From Flavobacterium sp. SUN052 (GTDB lineage Bacteria > Bacteroidota > Bacteroidia > Flavobacteriales > Flavobacteriaceae), in contig NZ_JAPQNS010000009.1 in assembly GCF_028867935.1 (NCBI RefSeq), positions 1 to 64,000 on the forward strand: a DNA stretch of 64,000 nucleotides. Reading direction: 5' to 3'. The notes under the pieces are model-generated. The model ran no database searches. It worked only from the letters and a program-made list of their open reading frames with translations, and was not told the origin of the DNA. Each line of letters begins with the position of its first letter. Positions within the stretch are counted from its first letter, which is position 1. A program made the position numbers and the translations under genes. Shown here one piece after another: positions 53,499 to 62,512 of this stretch.

Positions 53499-55883
53499 AT
53501 GAACCGCCTTTTATTTCTTCTGTTCCTTCTGGCAACGGAATTATGCCTTGCCCAAACCCCCGCTACTCAGCGGGTTCAACTCCCAAACGGCTGGAGCCTG
53601 ACGCCAACCGGTCGTTCGTTGCCACTCGGTGATCTGCCCCTCAACATGGCACTATCGCCTGATCAGAAACGACTGGCGGTTACCAATAACGGTCAAAGTA
53701 AACAGACCATTCAACTGTTCGATGTAGCTGGCGAAAAGCTACTGAGCGAGGTTGTTATCCCCAAGTCGTGGGTTGGTATTCGGTTCAGCCCCGATGGAAA
53801 AAGAATCTTTGCATCGGGTGGCAATGACAACCGCGTGATGGTGTATGATGCGTCAAGAGATCAACTTACACCTGTAGACTCTATTGTACTGGGAAAAGCC
53901 TGGCCCAACCGAATATCAGTAGCTGGTATTGAACTGAGTAAAGACGGACAAACTCTGTATGCTGTTACCAAAGACGACAGCGCTTTGTACGTCTGCAACG
54001 TACAGTCAAAGCAGATTGTGAAACGAGTGCAACTGCCACACGAGGCCTACACCTGCCTGCGCGCTTCGTCTGGCGAGGAGTTGTATATCTCGCTCTGGGG
54101 TGGTTCGTCGGTGCTGGTGTATGACCCGAAACAGCAGACAATTATCGACCGAATTACTACCGGTGACCACCCCAACGATATGCTTATCAGCAAATCAGGG
54201 AAGTACCTGTTCACCGCCAATGCCAATGACAATTCCGTGTCGATTATTGAACTAGCCACGCGCCGGGTAGTCGAAACTCTCAACACGGCCCTGTATCCTG
54301 ACTCACCAGCAGGGAGCACGCCCAATGGTTTGGCGCTTTCGCCCGACCAGAAAACATTACTCGTGGCCAACGCCGACAACAACTGCCTGGCGGTGTTCGA
54401 TGTGGCAAAACCGGGCAAGAGCCAGTCGCTGGGTTTTATTCCAACCGGTTGGTACCCGACTTCGGTAAAAATGGTGGGCAAGAAAATTATAGTGAGCAAT
54501 GGTAAGGGCATGACTTCGCTGGCTAACCCCAAAGGCCCCAACCCCTTTAAAGGTCGGGATGATCCGCGTCAGTACATTGGTAGTATGCTCACCGGCACAT
54601 TGTCGATGTTTGAGATGCCCGCCAAAAGCCAGCTGGCGGTACTGACCCGGCAAGTGTACCAGAATACGCCGTACAGTAAAGAGCGTGAGAAATTGGCAGA
54701 GGGTGAAGCTAATAGTCCGATTCCGCGTCAGGCTGGGCAGCCATCCCCCATCAAATACGTCTTTTACATTATAAAAGAGAACCGTACCTACGACCAGGTT
54801 TTTGGTGATATGCCGGGTGGAAATGGTGATTCGTCGCTGTGTTTGTTTCCTGAAAAAGTAACGCCCAACCAGCACGCCCTGGCCCGTGAATTTGGGCTTC
54901 TCGACAATTTTTATGTAGACGCCGAAGTAAGCGCAGACGGACATAACTGGTCAACGGCGGCTTATGCACCCGATTTTGTGGAAAAAACCTGGCCGACCAG
55001 CTACGGCGGGCGGGGCGGCACCTACGATTATGAAGGTAGTCGGCCGGTGGCGTTTCCGAAAAAAGGTTTCATCTGGGATCATGCAAAACGGGCTAACATC
55101 AGCTATCGGGGCTATGGTGAGTTTGCGGCCTATTCCCGGCGCAAAGGTTCGGCATTGAATGGTCAATTCTGTTTAAAATACCCCGATTATGACCTGAAAG
55201 TGAAAGACATTGACCGGGTAGAAGTCTGGAAAAAAGACCTCGATTCGTTGATAGCTGCCAATGCGGTTCCGCGCCTGAACACGCTCCGTCTGGGCAACAA
55301 CCACACAGCCGGGGCCAGAATCGGTCAATTGACTCCGCTAGCAATGGTTGCCGACAACGATCTGGCGGTGGGCCGTTTCGTTGAGCACCTGTCGAACAGT
55401 CCCATCTGGAAAGAATCGGCGGTGTTTATTCTGGAAGACGATGCACAGAACGGACCTGACCACGTTGATGCACACCGGTCGCCTGCGCTCGTGATCAGCC
55501 CTTATGCCAAACGGAAACACGTTGAGCACACCATGTATTCTACGTCGGGAATGCTCCGCACAATGGAGTTGATTTTAGGAATGCCGCCGATGAGTCAGTA
55601 CGATGCCGCGGCCCGGCCCATGTTCGCTCTGTTTACCAACATACCCAACACAGCACCATACAAACACATCCCGGCCAATATAGACCTCGACGCCAAGAAT
55701 ACGGCCATGAATGAGCCCGCCCGGCGCTCCGAGAAGTTCGACCTTCGCGAGGCCGACACACTCGACGATAACGAGTTCAACGCCGTGATCTGGATGGCCG
55801 TCAAAGGCGAAAAGAGTCGGGTTCCGGCTCCTCGTCGGGGTGCCTGGCTGAAGATTGTGGAAAAGGACGATGATGATGACTAG
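53499..55883 (+). CDS. Secreted YncE-like propeller fused to a phosphoesterase domain
   Basis: The 794-residue product has a signal peptide (MNRLLFLLFLLATELCLAQ). Residues of about 35-360 form a YVTN/YncE-type propeller (LPLNMALSPDQKRLAVTNNG, VGIRFSPDGKRIFASGGNDN, NDMLISKSGKYLFTANANDN). Residues of about 415-740 form a phosphoesterase/alkaline-phosphatase-like domain: VFYIIKENRTYDQVFGDMPG at the metal site, DAEVSADGHNWSTAAYAPDF and FILEDDAQNGPDHVDAHRSP. The same two-domain fusion is known in Bacteroidota and other phyla. It should act on phosphate esters in the periplasm; the natural substrate is not evident. An acidic tail (EKDDDDD) ends the chain. Confidence 0.85.
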   Translation: MNRLLFLLFLLATELCLAQTPATQRVQLPNGWSLTPTGRSLPLGDLPLNMALSPDQKRLAVTNNGQSKQTIQLFDVAGEKLLSEVVIPKSWVGIRFSPDGKRIFASGGNDNRVMVYDASRDQLTPVDSIVLGKAWPNRISVAGIELSKDGQTLYAVTKDDSALYVCNVQSKQIVKRVQLPHEAYTCLRASSGEELYISLWGGSSVLVYDPKQQTIIDRITTGDHPNDMLISKSGKYLFTANANDNSVSIIELATRRVVETLNTALYPDSPAGSTPNGLALSPDQKTLLVANADNNCLAVFDVAKPGKSQSLGFIPTGWYPTSVKMVGKKIIVSNGKGMTSLANPKGPNPFKGRDDPRQYIGSMLTGTLSMFEMPAKSQLAVLTRQVYQNTPYSKEREKLAEGEANSPIPRQAGQPSPIKYVFYIIKENRTYDQVFGDMPGGNGDSSLCLFPEKVTPNQHALAREFGLLDNFYVDAEVSADGHNWSTAAYAPDFVEKTWPTSYGGRGGTYDYEGSRPVAFPKKGFIWDHAKRANISYRGYGEFAAYSRRKGSALNGQFCLKYPDYDLKVKDIDRVEVWKKDLDSLIAANAVPRLNTLRLGNNHTAGARIGQLTPLAMVADNDLAVGRFVEHLSNSPIWKESAVFILEDDAQNGPDHVDAHRSPALVISPYAKRKHVEHTMYSTSGMLRTMELILGMPPMSQYDAAARPMFALFTNIPNTAPYKHIPANIDLDAKNTAMNEPARRSEKFDLREADTLDDNEFNAVIWMAVKGEKSRVPAPRRGAWLKIVEKDDDDD

Positions 55884-55964
55884 TAACAGAAAGAGAAGAG
55901 TTATTCTTTTTTCGTAATTTTCGCTTGCTAATTGGCTCCAAATTGATTCCACAATTACACTGCT

Positions 55965-58178
55965 ATGACTTCTCCTGCCTTTGATCGTCGTTCATTTTTA
56001 AAAGCCGCCGGACTTACTGGCGCGGGCCTGCTGCTGGGTTTTTCAAGTGATGCCGCTGGCACCGAATCGCTCGTAAACCTGCAACTCGCTGACCCTGCTG
56101 GCAAACCAGCCGTGCTGTCGTTTGAGTTGCACCCGTTTATTGTGATCGACAATGCGGGCGCCATCACGCTCATCAATCACCGGCCCGACATGGGACAGGC
56201 GAGTTGGCAAGCCGTACCGATGATGATTGCGGAGGAACTGGAAGTCAGTATGAATCAGATCAGTATTCGGCAGTCTGATGGTCTACGTAAATATGGCGAC
56301 CAGTTATCGGGCGGAAGTAGCACTGTTCGTACGGGCTGGAAACGCCTTCGTGAGGCTGGCGCTGCGGCCCGGCAAATGTTTACGACAGCCGCTGCTACGC
56401 GCTGGAAAGTAGATGAAGGCGATTGTTACGCCGAAAATGGATCCATTCATCACCGCCCGACCAAGCGAACCCTGACCTATGGCGAGTTGGTCGATGAAGC
56501 CAGCAAACTGCCCATTCCGACTAAACTGACGCTCAAAGCCAAGAAAGATTTCAAGATTATCGGCAAGGCTATGCCTCGCCCCGAAGTACCGGCCAAAGTA
56601 ACGGGTAAAGCCGTATTTGGCATGGATATGGAAGTTCCGGGTATGTTGTATGCGAGCATCGAACACAGCCCTGTTATTCACGGGAAAGTGGTATCGGTGG
56701 ATGAAACAGCTACCCGGAAAATTGCTGGCGTAAAAGACGTGGTCAGAACAGAGCGCCCTATGCCTCACCGCACCTCCGAAGCGGTAGCTGTGTTAGCCAC
56801 CAATTACTGGGCAGCTTTGCAGGGTCGACGCGCTTTGAAAATAACCTGGAATAACGGGGAGTATGACAAGCAGATGACTACCGACCGGTATTATGCTGAA
56901 CTTAGGGCTCAGGCTGATGCCGCTCCTGCGCCTTACTACAGCACCGGCGACTTCGCTAAAGCTTACGATTCTGCCCCGAAAAAAGTACAGGCTACCTACG
57001 AAACCCCGTTTCTGGCTCATGCGCCCATGGAACCTGAAGTAGCCATTGCCCATGTAAAAGCCGATGGTTCATGCGAAATCTGGGCACCTGTTCAGGGTCC
57101 CGACGGAACTATTGAGCAGGTGGCCCAATACCTCGGTATTGCAAAAGAGAAAGTACAGGTCAACGTGCCATTTCTGGGCGGAGCCTTTGGGCGCAAAGCC
57201 TATCTGGACTTTGTGCTGGAGGCTGTAAACCTCTCTAAAGCGGCCAAGGCGCCCGTCAAAGTAATATGGACTCGCGAAGACGACATTACCCAGGGGCCGT
57301 ATCGCCCTGGTATGCTTAGCAGCCTGAAAGGAGCCGTAGATGCAAATGGCAATGTGCTCGCGTTTGCGCACACCTTTATCGGTGAGTCGATTATGGGGCA
57401 GGTGTTTAAAGGGTTGAAAGAAGGCGCTGCTGATGATTGGGCCGCCGAGGGTATTGGCAAAGACGAAAGCCCCTATGCTTTCCCGAATGCGTTGGTCGGT
57501 TGGAAACACGTCAAAACTGACATTCCTATTGTCTGGTGGCGCTCAGTGTATCCGTCGAATAGCTGTTTTGGCCACGAAAGTTTTGTAGACGAATTAGCTC
57601 ATGCCGCTGGTAAAGATCCGCTGGCTATGCGCCTGTCACTCCTGAAAGCCCAAACTGAAGGCGAAGCGGGTAAAATTGCCCAACGGTTCGTGACGGTGCT
57701 GGAAACGCTGGCTCAAAAAGCCGGTTGGGACAAACCATTGGCAGCAGGACAGGGACGTGGTTTGGCCGTTTGTCGCTCATTTGGCAGTATCTGCGCTCAC
57801 GCCGTATACGTGTCTAAACAGGGGGCTGGCGTTAAAATTGACCGGGTAGTAACGGTGCTGGATTGCGGTATGTACGTCAACCCCGATAACGTGCGGGCAC
57901 AAACCGAAGGTAATATTGTGATGGGCCTCACAGCCGCTACCAAATCTGGTATCACATTTGCAGATGGTAAATCGGAACAGCAGAATTTCCACAACTACCA
58001 GATCATGCGATTACCCGAAATGCCTCCGATCGAGATTCACATTCTGGAAAACGAAGAAGCTCCCGGTGGCGTTGGCGAACCAGGTTTGCCGCCTATGGCG
58101 CCAGCGCTTTGCAATGCTGTTTTTGCAGCTACCGGGAAGCGTGTCAGAACGTTACCATTTGATCTGGCGAAAGTGTAA
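55965..58178 (+). CDS. Molybdopterin-binding hydroxylase large subunit (isoquinoline 1-oxidoreductase IorB-like)
   Basis: The 737-residue product starts with a Tat leader (FDRRSFLKAAGLTGAGLLLG). It is a single-chain member of the xanthine oxidase family: HRPDMGQASWQAVPMMIAEE, MPRPEVPAKVTGKAVFGMDM, APMEPEVAIAHVKADGSCEI, FLGGAFGRKAYLDFVLEAVN, and near the C-terminus GGVGEPGLPPMAPALCNAVF with the catalytic glutamate of GVGEPG. Such subunits normally work with a small two-[2Fe-2S] subunit (IorA) and often a cytochrome c. Neither is encoded next to it, so either the partner lies elsewhere or the protein works alone. A small secreted protein gene follows after 17 bases, probably in the same operon. 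Confidence 0.85.
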   Translation: MTSPAFDRRSFLKAAGLTGAGLLLGFSSDAAGTESLVNLQLADPAGKPAVLSFELHPFIVIDNAGAITLINHRPDMGQASWQAVPMMIAEELEVSMNQISIRQSDGLRKYGDQLSGGSSTVRTGWKRLREAGAAARQMFTTAAATRWKVDEGDCYAENGSIHHRPTKRTLTYGELVDEASKLPIPTKLTLKAKKDFKIIGKAMPRPEVPAKVTGKAVFGMDMEVPGMLYASIEHSPVIHGKVVSVDETATRKIAGVKDVVRTERPMPHRTSEAVAVLATNYWAALQGRRALKITWNNGEYDKQMTTDRYYAELRAQADAAPAPYYSTGDFAKAYDSAPKKVQATYETPFLAHAPMEPEVAIAHVKADGSCEIWAPVQGPDGTIEQVAQYLGIAKEKVQVNVPFLGGAFGRKAYLDFVLEAVNLSKAAKAPVKVIWTREDDITQGPYRPGMLSSLKGAVDANGNVLAFAHTFIGESIMGQVFKGLKEGAADDWAAEGIGKDESPYAFPNALVGWKHVKTDIPIVWWRSVYPSNSCFGHESFVDELAHAAGKDPLAMRLSLLKAQTEGEAGKIAQRFVTVLETLAQKAGWDKPLAAGQGRGLAVCRSFGSICAHAVYVSKQGAGVKIDRVVTVLDCGMYVNPDNVRAQTEGNIVMGLTAATKSGITFADGKSEQQNFHNYQIMRLPEMPPIEIHILENEEAPGGVGEPGLPPMAPALCNAVFAATGKRVRTLPFDLAKV

Positions 58179-58195
58179 ACCCTTTAACAACAGTC

Positions 58196-58897
58196 ATGAA
58201 AGTACTCTTAATTGCCGCTCTTCTCGTTTCCACGCTTGCCCTCCGTCCCATGGCTCCATCAACTCAGGGTGCCTGGAAGATGACAAGAGATAATCAAACA
58301 GTCATGATGCTGGTATCAGACCGGTATTTTATGCAGACGACTTATACGCCCGACCGCTTCGTTAGCACGCGGGGTGGCATCTGGAACCAGGATGGCAATA
58401 AGTTGTCGATGACGATTGAATTCGATTCTGCCGACAGCACCACCGTTGGTAGAACAAACACCGCTGAACTGGCTTCGGGCAACAATCAACTAGCTATTAT
58501 CACGCCTAGCGGCCAGCAGGTGATGACTCGAGTAGACGACGCAAGCGCTCAAACGCCGATGGCGGGACTGTGGCGAATTACGGGTCGTCTCAATAACGAT
58601 GGGGTGATGTCTCCGATGCAACGCGGAGCCAGAAAAACGCTCAAGCTCCTGACTGGAAGCCGTTTTCAGTGGGCCGCCATTAACCCCGAAACCAGACAAT
58701 TCAGCGGAACCGGGGGCGGTACCTATACACTCAAAGACGGTAAGTACACCGAAACAATTGACTTCTTCTCCCGCGATAATTCGCGCGTTGGCAAGTCGCT
58801 CACCTTCGATAATAAACTCAACGGCGACGATTGGCTGCACTCGGGGCAAAGCTCAACGGGTGGCAAAGTGAACGAGATCTGGAGTAAAGAGAAATAA
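58196..58897 (+). CDS. Small secreted protein with two lipocalin-like/DUF4488-like repeats
   Basis: The 233-residue product has a leader (MKVLLIAALLVSTLALRP). Two similar halves follow, each opening with a GxW motif: QGAWKMTRDNQTVMMLVSDR at about 24-110, and AGLWRITGRLNNDGVMSP with KTLKLLTGSRFQWAAINPET at about 122-230. The pattern of GxW plus beta strands and the block GTGGGTYTLKDGKYTETIDF resembles DUF4488-like secreted proteins of Bacteroidota. Ligand unknown. It is 17 bases downstream of the Mo-hydroxylase gene and ends one base before the convergent aminotransferase gene. Confidence 0.6.
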   Translation: MKVLLIAALLVSTLALRPMAPSTQGAWKMTRDNQTVMMLVSDRYFMQTTYTPDRFVSTRGGIWNQDGNKLSMTIEFDSADSTTVGRTNTAELASGNNQLAIITPSGQQVMTRVDDASAQTPMAGLWRITGRLNNDGVMSPMQRGARKTLKLLTGSRFQWAAINPETRQFSGTGGGTYTLKDGKYTETIDFFSRDNSRVGKSLTFDNKLNGDDWLHSGQSSTGGKVNEIWSKEK

Positions 58898-58898
58898 C

Positions 58899-60008
58899 CT
58901 ACACCAGACACGCCCGGATATTGGCCAGGCCCTGCCGGAGTTCGTCGCTGGTAGGGTACCCGAAGCCAAGCCTGAAAAACTCGTCGGGCTGCTCAAACCA
59001 GTGCCCCGGACCTACCATAGTCTGGTAGTCGTGGTAAAGTCTGGTATGAAAAGAAGTCATATCAATTCTCAAAGCAGGGTTTACTCGTGGAAAACAGACT
59101 ACGCCCGCTCCGGGAGGATTCCAATCGATCAGGTCGGTATTAGCCGCGAACCAGTCGGACAGGATGGCGAAGTTAGCGCGAATATGGGCGTGAACAGCTG
59201 GTAGAATCTCATGCCGCCGTTGCAAAAGTCGGAGGGCTACTGCCTCATCCAATACCGAGTTACAAATCACAATCTGCTCTTTCGCGGCCAAAAACGTTTC
59301 CATGAGTTTCGCATTGCGGCAGGCTAACCAGCCAATACGAATACCCGGTGCGCCAAACGCTTTCGACAGTGAACAGACCGAAATAACTCGCTCGCTCTGG
59401 CTGGCCACGTACGGCTGCAAAGTCGACTGGAAATTAAGGTCGCGGTACGTTTCGTCAACCAGTAAATAACACCCCGTTTCTTCGGCCAGGATGATCAATT
59501 CGTTCAGAATTTGCTCTGAATAAAGTGTTCCGGTTGGGTTGTGCGGATTGGTAACGCTGATAAGCCGGGTATTGGGCCGTATAGCCTGGCGTATAGCTGC
59601 TACGTCTATGGCAAAACCAGTAGCAAACTGTAAATCCACAAACGAAATGTCGCAACCAATGGCACGGGGCGTTTCGAGGTTGGTGCTGTAATTAGGTCGG
59701 ATTACAACCAAATGGTCTGCGGGGGCTAATAGCGTAGTAGAAATAATAAATAAAGCCGTTGCTGCGCTGGGGCAAACCAATACTTGCTCTGGTTTAAGGC
59801 CAGGACTGTCACTGACTACAGCTTCACGTAACGCTGGGTCGCCCCGGTGGTGAGTATAGGCCAATACCAGATCGGCGAGATCGGTGGGAGGCAAAATGTC
59901 GGACACGCGAAGATCGCGGACAGAGCTTTCGGCCAGGTTGTACTTGATCGTTTCGTAGCCTTTTTCTTCGGGTGACTCAGCCTCAATGGGCATTCGTTGG
60001 TAGCGCAT
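58899..60008 (-). CDS. PLP-dependent aminotransferase (class I/II)
   Basis: The 369-residue product is a fold-type I aminotransferase: YTHHRGDPALREAVV, VCPSAATALFIISTTLL, VTNPHNPTGTLYSEQILNEL, the aspartate in LLVDETYRDLNF, the PLP lysine in VCSLSKAFGAPGIRIGWLAC, and the C-terminal arginine in FFRLGFGYPTSDEL. The amino-group donor and acceptor cannot be told from sequence. It begins 12 bases after the BtuF-like gene, so the two are probably co-transcribed. A CobD-like (cobalamin) role was considered because of this neighbour but is not supported by any motif. Confidence 0.82.
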   Translation of the reverse strand: MRYQRMPIEAESPEEKGYETIKYNLAESSVRDLRVSDILPPTDLADLVLAYTHHRGDPALREAVVSDSPGLKPEQVLVCPSAATALFIISTTLLAPADHLVVIRPNYSTNLETPRAIGCDISFVDLQFATGFAIDVAAIRQAIRPNTRLISVTNPHNPTGTLYSEQILNELIILAEETGCYLLVDETYRDLNFQSTLQPYVASQSERVISVCSLSKAFGAPGIRIGWLACRNAKLMETFLAAKEQIVICNSVLDEAVALRLLQRRHEILPAVHAHIRANFAILSDWFAANTDLIDWNPPGAGVVCFPRVNPALRIDMTSFHTRLYHDYQTMVGPGHWFEQPDEFFRLGFGYPTSDELRQGLANIRACLV

Positions 60009-60020
60009 TGTACAAGCCTG

Positions 60021-60773
60021 TTATCGCAAGCGCCGAAAATACTCCGCAGAATACATTAATCGGCTACCGTACCAGCTAAAAAGTTCGCCATCAACCAGCA
60101 TCAGCTGGGCATTCGGGCAAATAGTACTCAGTTCGGCAATATGCTTTTCCCGGAAAGGATAGGGTTCGGAAGAGAGCATAAGCATGTCAGGATTGGTAGT
60201 TCGAAGGTCGTCGAACGAAATAATTGGATAGCGCGATTGAGCACCAAAAGCGTTGACGAATCCAGCCGAGGTCAGCATCGAGTCGATAAACGTCTGATTT
60301 CCGGCTACCATCCACGGATCGCGCCAGATCAGGTAGGCCACGCGTGGGGGAGGAGTAATAAACGTTTTTATGTGTTGAGCCAAGTCAGCAAACGACTTCT
60401 GGATTTGAGCAGCTAACCGGTTTGCTTCATTCGATCTATCAACGCGTTCGCCTACCGTTACAATCATCTGAAGCGCGTCGGCAAGCGTTACCATATCGGT
60501 TAATAAAACCGGAAAGTCTGCCTGTAACGCTTCTACGTCTTCACGGGTGTTTTCTTCCTTATTCGCTAGAATCAGCGTAGGAGAGAGGGCCTCGACCCGG
60601 TCGATGTGGACGTTTTTGGTACCGCCCACAACTGTTTTGCGTTTCACTTTGTCGGCGGGGTGAATGCAAAATTTGGTCACGCCAACAATTTCGGTGTCCA
60701 GACCCAGATCAAACAGGAGTTCGGTGAGCGACGGAACAAGCGAAATAATACGTTGAGTTGATTTCATAGTCAT
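60021..60773 (-). CDS. BtuF/FhuD-like substrate-binding protein without signal peptide
   Basis: The 250-residue product has the periplasmic-binding helical-backbone fold used for vitamin B12, haem and siderophores: RIISLVPSLTELLFDLGLDT, VGVTKFCIHPADKVKRKTVV, VGGTKNVHIDRVEALSPTLI, RVAYLIWRDPWMVAGNQTFI. The start MTMKSTQRIISL has no leader or lipobox, so the protein should stay in the cytoplasm. That is odd for an ABC-import binding protein, and no permease or ATPase gene is nearby. A hairpin terminator (60776-60808) sits just upstream of its start. Confidence 0.82.
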   Translation of the reverse strand: MTMKSTQRIISLVPSLTELLFDLGLDTEIVGVTKFCIHPADKVKRKTVVGGTKNVHIDRVEALSPTLILANKEENTREDVEALQADFPVLLTDMVTLADALQMIVTVGERVDRSNEANRLAAQIQKSFADLAQHIKTFITPPPRVAYLIWRDPWMVAGNQTFIDSMLTSAGFVNAFGAQSRYPIISFDDLRTTNPDMLMLSSEPYPFREKHIAELSTICPNAQLMLVDGELFSWYGSRLMYSAEYFRRLR

Positions 60774-60775
60774 AC

Positions 60776-60808
60776 AAAAAGCGGAACAGGTCAGTCCTGT
60801 TCCGCTTT
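60776..60808 (-). terminator. Rho-independent terminator of the DUF2892 gene
   Basis: Arms AAAGCGGAACAGG (60778-60790) and CCTGTTCCGCTTT (60796-60808) pair around a 5-base loop. On the minus strand the hairpin is followed by a T-run (five T at 60780-60776). It lies 18 bases after the DUF2892 stop and directly before the BtuF-like start codon. Confidence 0.8.
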
Positions 60809-60826
60809 CGGGGATGTAAAGATGAC

Positions 60827-61051
60827 CTACTGCTGTCGATCTTCGTATTCCTGCCGGGTGCTATATCCCAGTACCATGTAAACCGGACAGTGGGCAGTCA
60901 GACAACTACCAACCAGTATTACAGCAAAGACAACAGCTACGAAGGCACCAATACCTGATAAAAATCCCACTAAATACGCAAAGACCACATCTAAGACTAG
61001 CATTGCGCGAACTACTTGATCAACAAATCCAACGTTTTTAACAAAGTTCAT
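60827..61051 (-). CDS. DUF2892/YgaP-type small inner membrane protein
   Basis: From the ATG at 61051 the product is 74 residues: MNFVKNVGFVDQVVRAMLVL, two hydrophobic helices, and SCLTAHCPVYMVLGYSTRQE. The pattern NVGxxDxxxR, then CPxYxxLG, is the DUF2892 signature found in the membrane part of YgaP-like proteins. Two cysteines (CLTAHC) face one end of helix 2. Function unknown, possibly sulfur related as in rhodanese fusions. It has its own promoter-like element and terminator. Confidence 0.8.
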   Translation of the reverse strand: MNFVKNVGFVDQVVRAMLVLDVVFAYLVGFLSGIGAFVAVVFAVILVGSCLTAHCPVYMVLGYSTRQEYEDRQQ

Positions 61052-61075
61052 AGGTAGAATAGCAAAGGATGTGCA

Positions 61076-61108
61076 CAAAAATAAGTTGCACAACTGCCTT
61101 TAAACCAA
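61076..61108 (-). promoter_or_regulatory. Putative Bacteroidota promoter of the DUF2892 gene
   Basis: On the minus strand TTG (61108-61106) and TATTTTTG (61083-61076) are 22 bases apart, matching the TTG/TAnnTTTG layout. The -7 element ends 24 bases before the ATG at 61051. This is the best full promoter match noticed in the window. Confidence 0.5.
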
Positions 61109-61175
61109 TAAATTGAGTTAAAAGTCTCTTAAATGTTTGATCATATAACAACGAGCCTCATCAAGAAGCAAGTGC

Positions 61176-62477
61176 TTAAGCTAGTTGAGCCTGCCGATGG
61201 ATGATTGCTTCGCGGTCGGGACCCGTTGAAATAAAGCTAATTGGTAATCCAAGTGATTCTTCTAGAAAGCTGATATAAGCGGCCAGTTCGGTTGGCACCT
61301 CATCAAATGAATGGAATGTTTCGAGTGACGTTTTCCAACCTTTAAACGATTTGTAAACAGGTGTTACGTCAGCATCAACCAGATCATACGGTAACTGCTC
61401 AGTCAGGGTGCCCTCGGCCGTTTTATAATGCGTACAGACCTTTATCTCGTCAAAAATATTGAGCACGTCAACCTTCATCATCACCAATTGGGTGACTCCA
61501 TTGAGCATGATCGCATATTTGAGAGCGGGTAAATCCAGCCAGCCACACCGACGTGGACGACCCGTGGTCGAGCCAAACTCACGGCCTTCCTGCCGCATCT
61601 GTTCACCGGTTTCTTCAAGAAGTTCGGTTGGGAAAGGACCACTGCCTACCCGGGTACAGTAGGCTTTGAAAATACCATATACCTCACCAATTTGCCGGGG
61701 GGCAATACCCAGGCCTGTGCAGGCTCCGGCAGTCATCGTGGTTGAACTTGTCACAAATGGATACGAACCGAAGTCAATATCCAAAAGTGACCCCTGTGCG
61801 CCTTCTGCCAGCACTTTCCGTCCAGCGGTCAACGCATCATTGATGATGTATTCGCTGTTGGTTAACTCAAATTGCTTCATAAAAGCAATGGCAGAGAAAA
61901 ACTCGGCTTCGGCGGCTGGCAACACTGACTGATAATCAAATCCGTAATGATCGAGTGTCGTCTTGTGAAGGCTTACCAACCGATTATACTTTTCATGGAA
62001 ATTGGGCGACAGAATATCACCCACGCGCAGCCCCAGCCGGGCCACTTTATCCTGATATGTAGGTCCAATGCCCCGCAGGGTTGAGCCAATTTTCGACTCT
62101 CCCTTTGATTTTTCGTAAGCGGCATCGAGCAGGCTGTGCGTTGGCACAATGAGCGATGCTTTTTTGGAGATCATCAAGCGGGCCACCGGGCGGTTGCGGG
62201 TCAGATCCAGATTGAACTTAGCTAGCCCGTCGATTTCACGCCGAAACACAATTGGGTCCAGCACTACGCCATTTCCAATAATATTCTGAATATCGGACCG
62301 AAAAATACCCGACGGAATTTGGTGCAACACATGCTTGATTCCGTCAAATTCGAGCGTATGCCCGGCATTGGGACCACCCTGAAACCGGGCTACCACCTGA
62401 TATTGCGGAGCCAAAACGTCCACAATCTTTCCTTTACCTTCGTCGCCCCATTGGAGGCCTAATAAAACATCAACCAT
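61176..62477 (-). CDS. purA: Adenylosuccinate synthetase
   Basis: The 433-residue product has all family motifs: the GTP loop in LLGLQWGDEGKGKIVDVLAP, NAGHTLEFDGIKHVLHQIPS with the catalytic histidine, GSTLRGIGPTYQDKVAR, AEGAQGSLLDIDFGSYPFVT, TGRPRRCGWLDLPALKYA, and the C-terminal guanine loop ISTGPDREAIIHR. It joins IMP and aspartate, using GTP, in AMP synthesis. Length is normal. It is third in a same-strand series (relA/spoT, fur, purA) with gaps of 9 and 35 bases, so it is likely co-transcribed with them. Confidence 0.97.
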   Translation of the reverse strand: MVDVLLGLQWGDEGKGKIVDVLAPQYQVVARFQGGPNAGHTLEFDGIKHVLHQIPSGIFRSDIQNIIGNGVVLDPIVFRREIDGLAKFNLDLTRNRPVARLMISKKASLIVPTHSLLDAAYEKSKGESKIGSTLRGIGPTYQDKVARLGLRVGDILSPNFHEKYNRLVSLHKTTLDHYGFDYQSVLPAAEAEFFSAIAFMKQFELTNSEYIINDALTAGRKVLAEGAQGSLLDIDFGSYPFVTSSTTMTAGACTGLGIAPRQIGEVYGIFKAYCTRVGSGPFPTELLEETGEQMRQEGREFGSTTGRPRRCGWLDLPALKYAIMLNGVTQLVMMKVDVLNIFDEIKVCTHYKTAEGTLTEQLPYDLVDADVTPVYKSFKGWKTSLETFHSFDEVPTELAAYISFLEESLGLPISFISTGPDREAIIHRQAQLA

Positions 62478-62512
62478 AGTAAACGTATAAAAACGCTATT
62501 GAGCTATTGCCT

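Noticed and set aside
58899..60773. Cobalamin uptake or synthesis operon
   Set aside because: No BtuC/BtuD or cob genes adjoin, the binding protein has no leader, and the aminotransferase lacks CobD-specific features that I can recognise.
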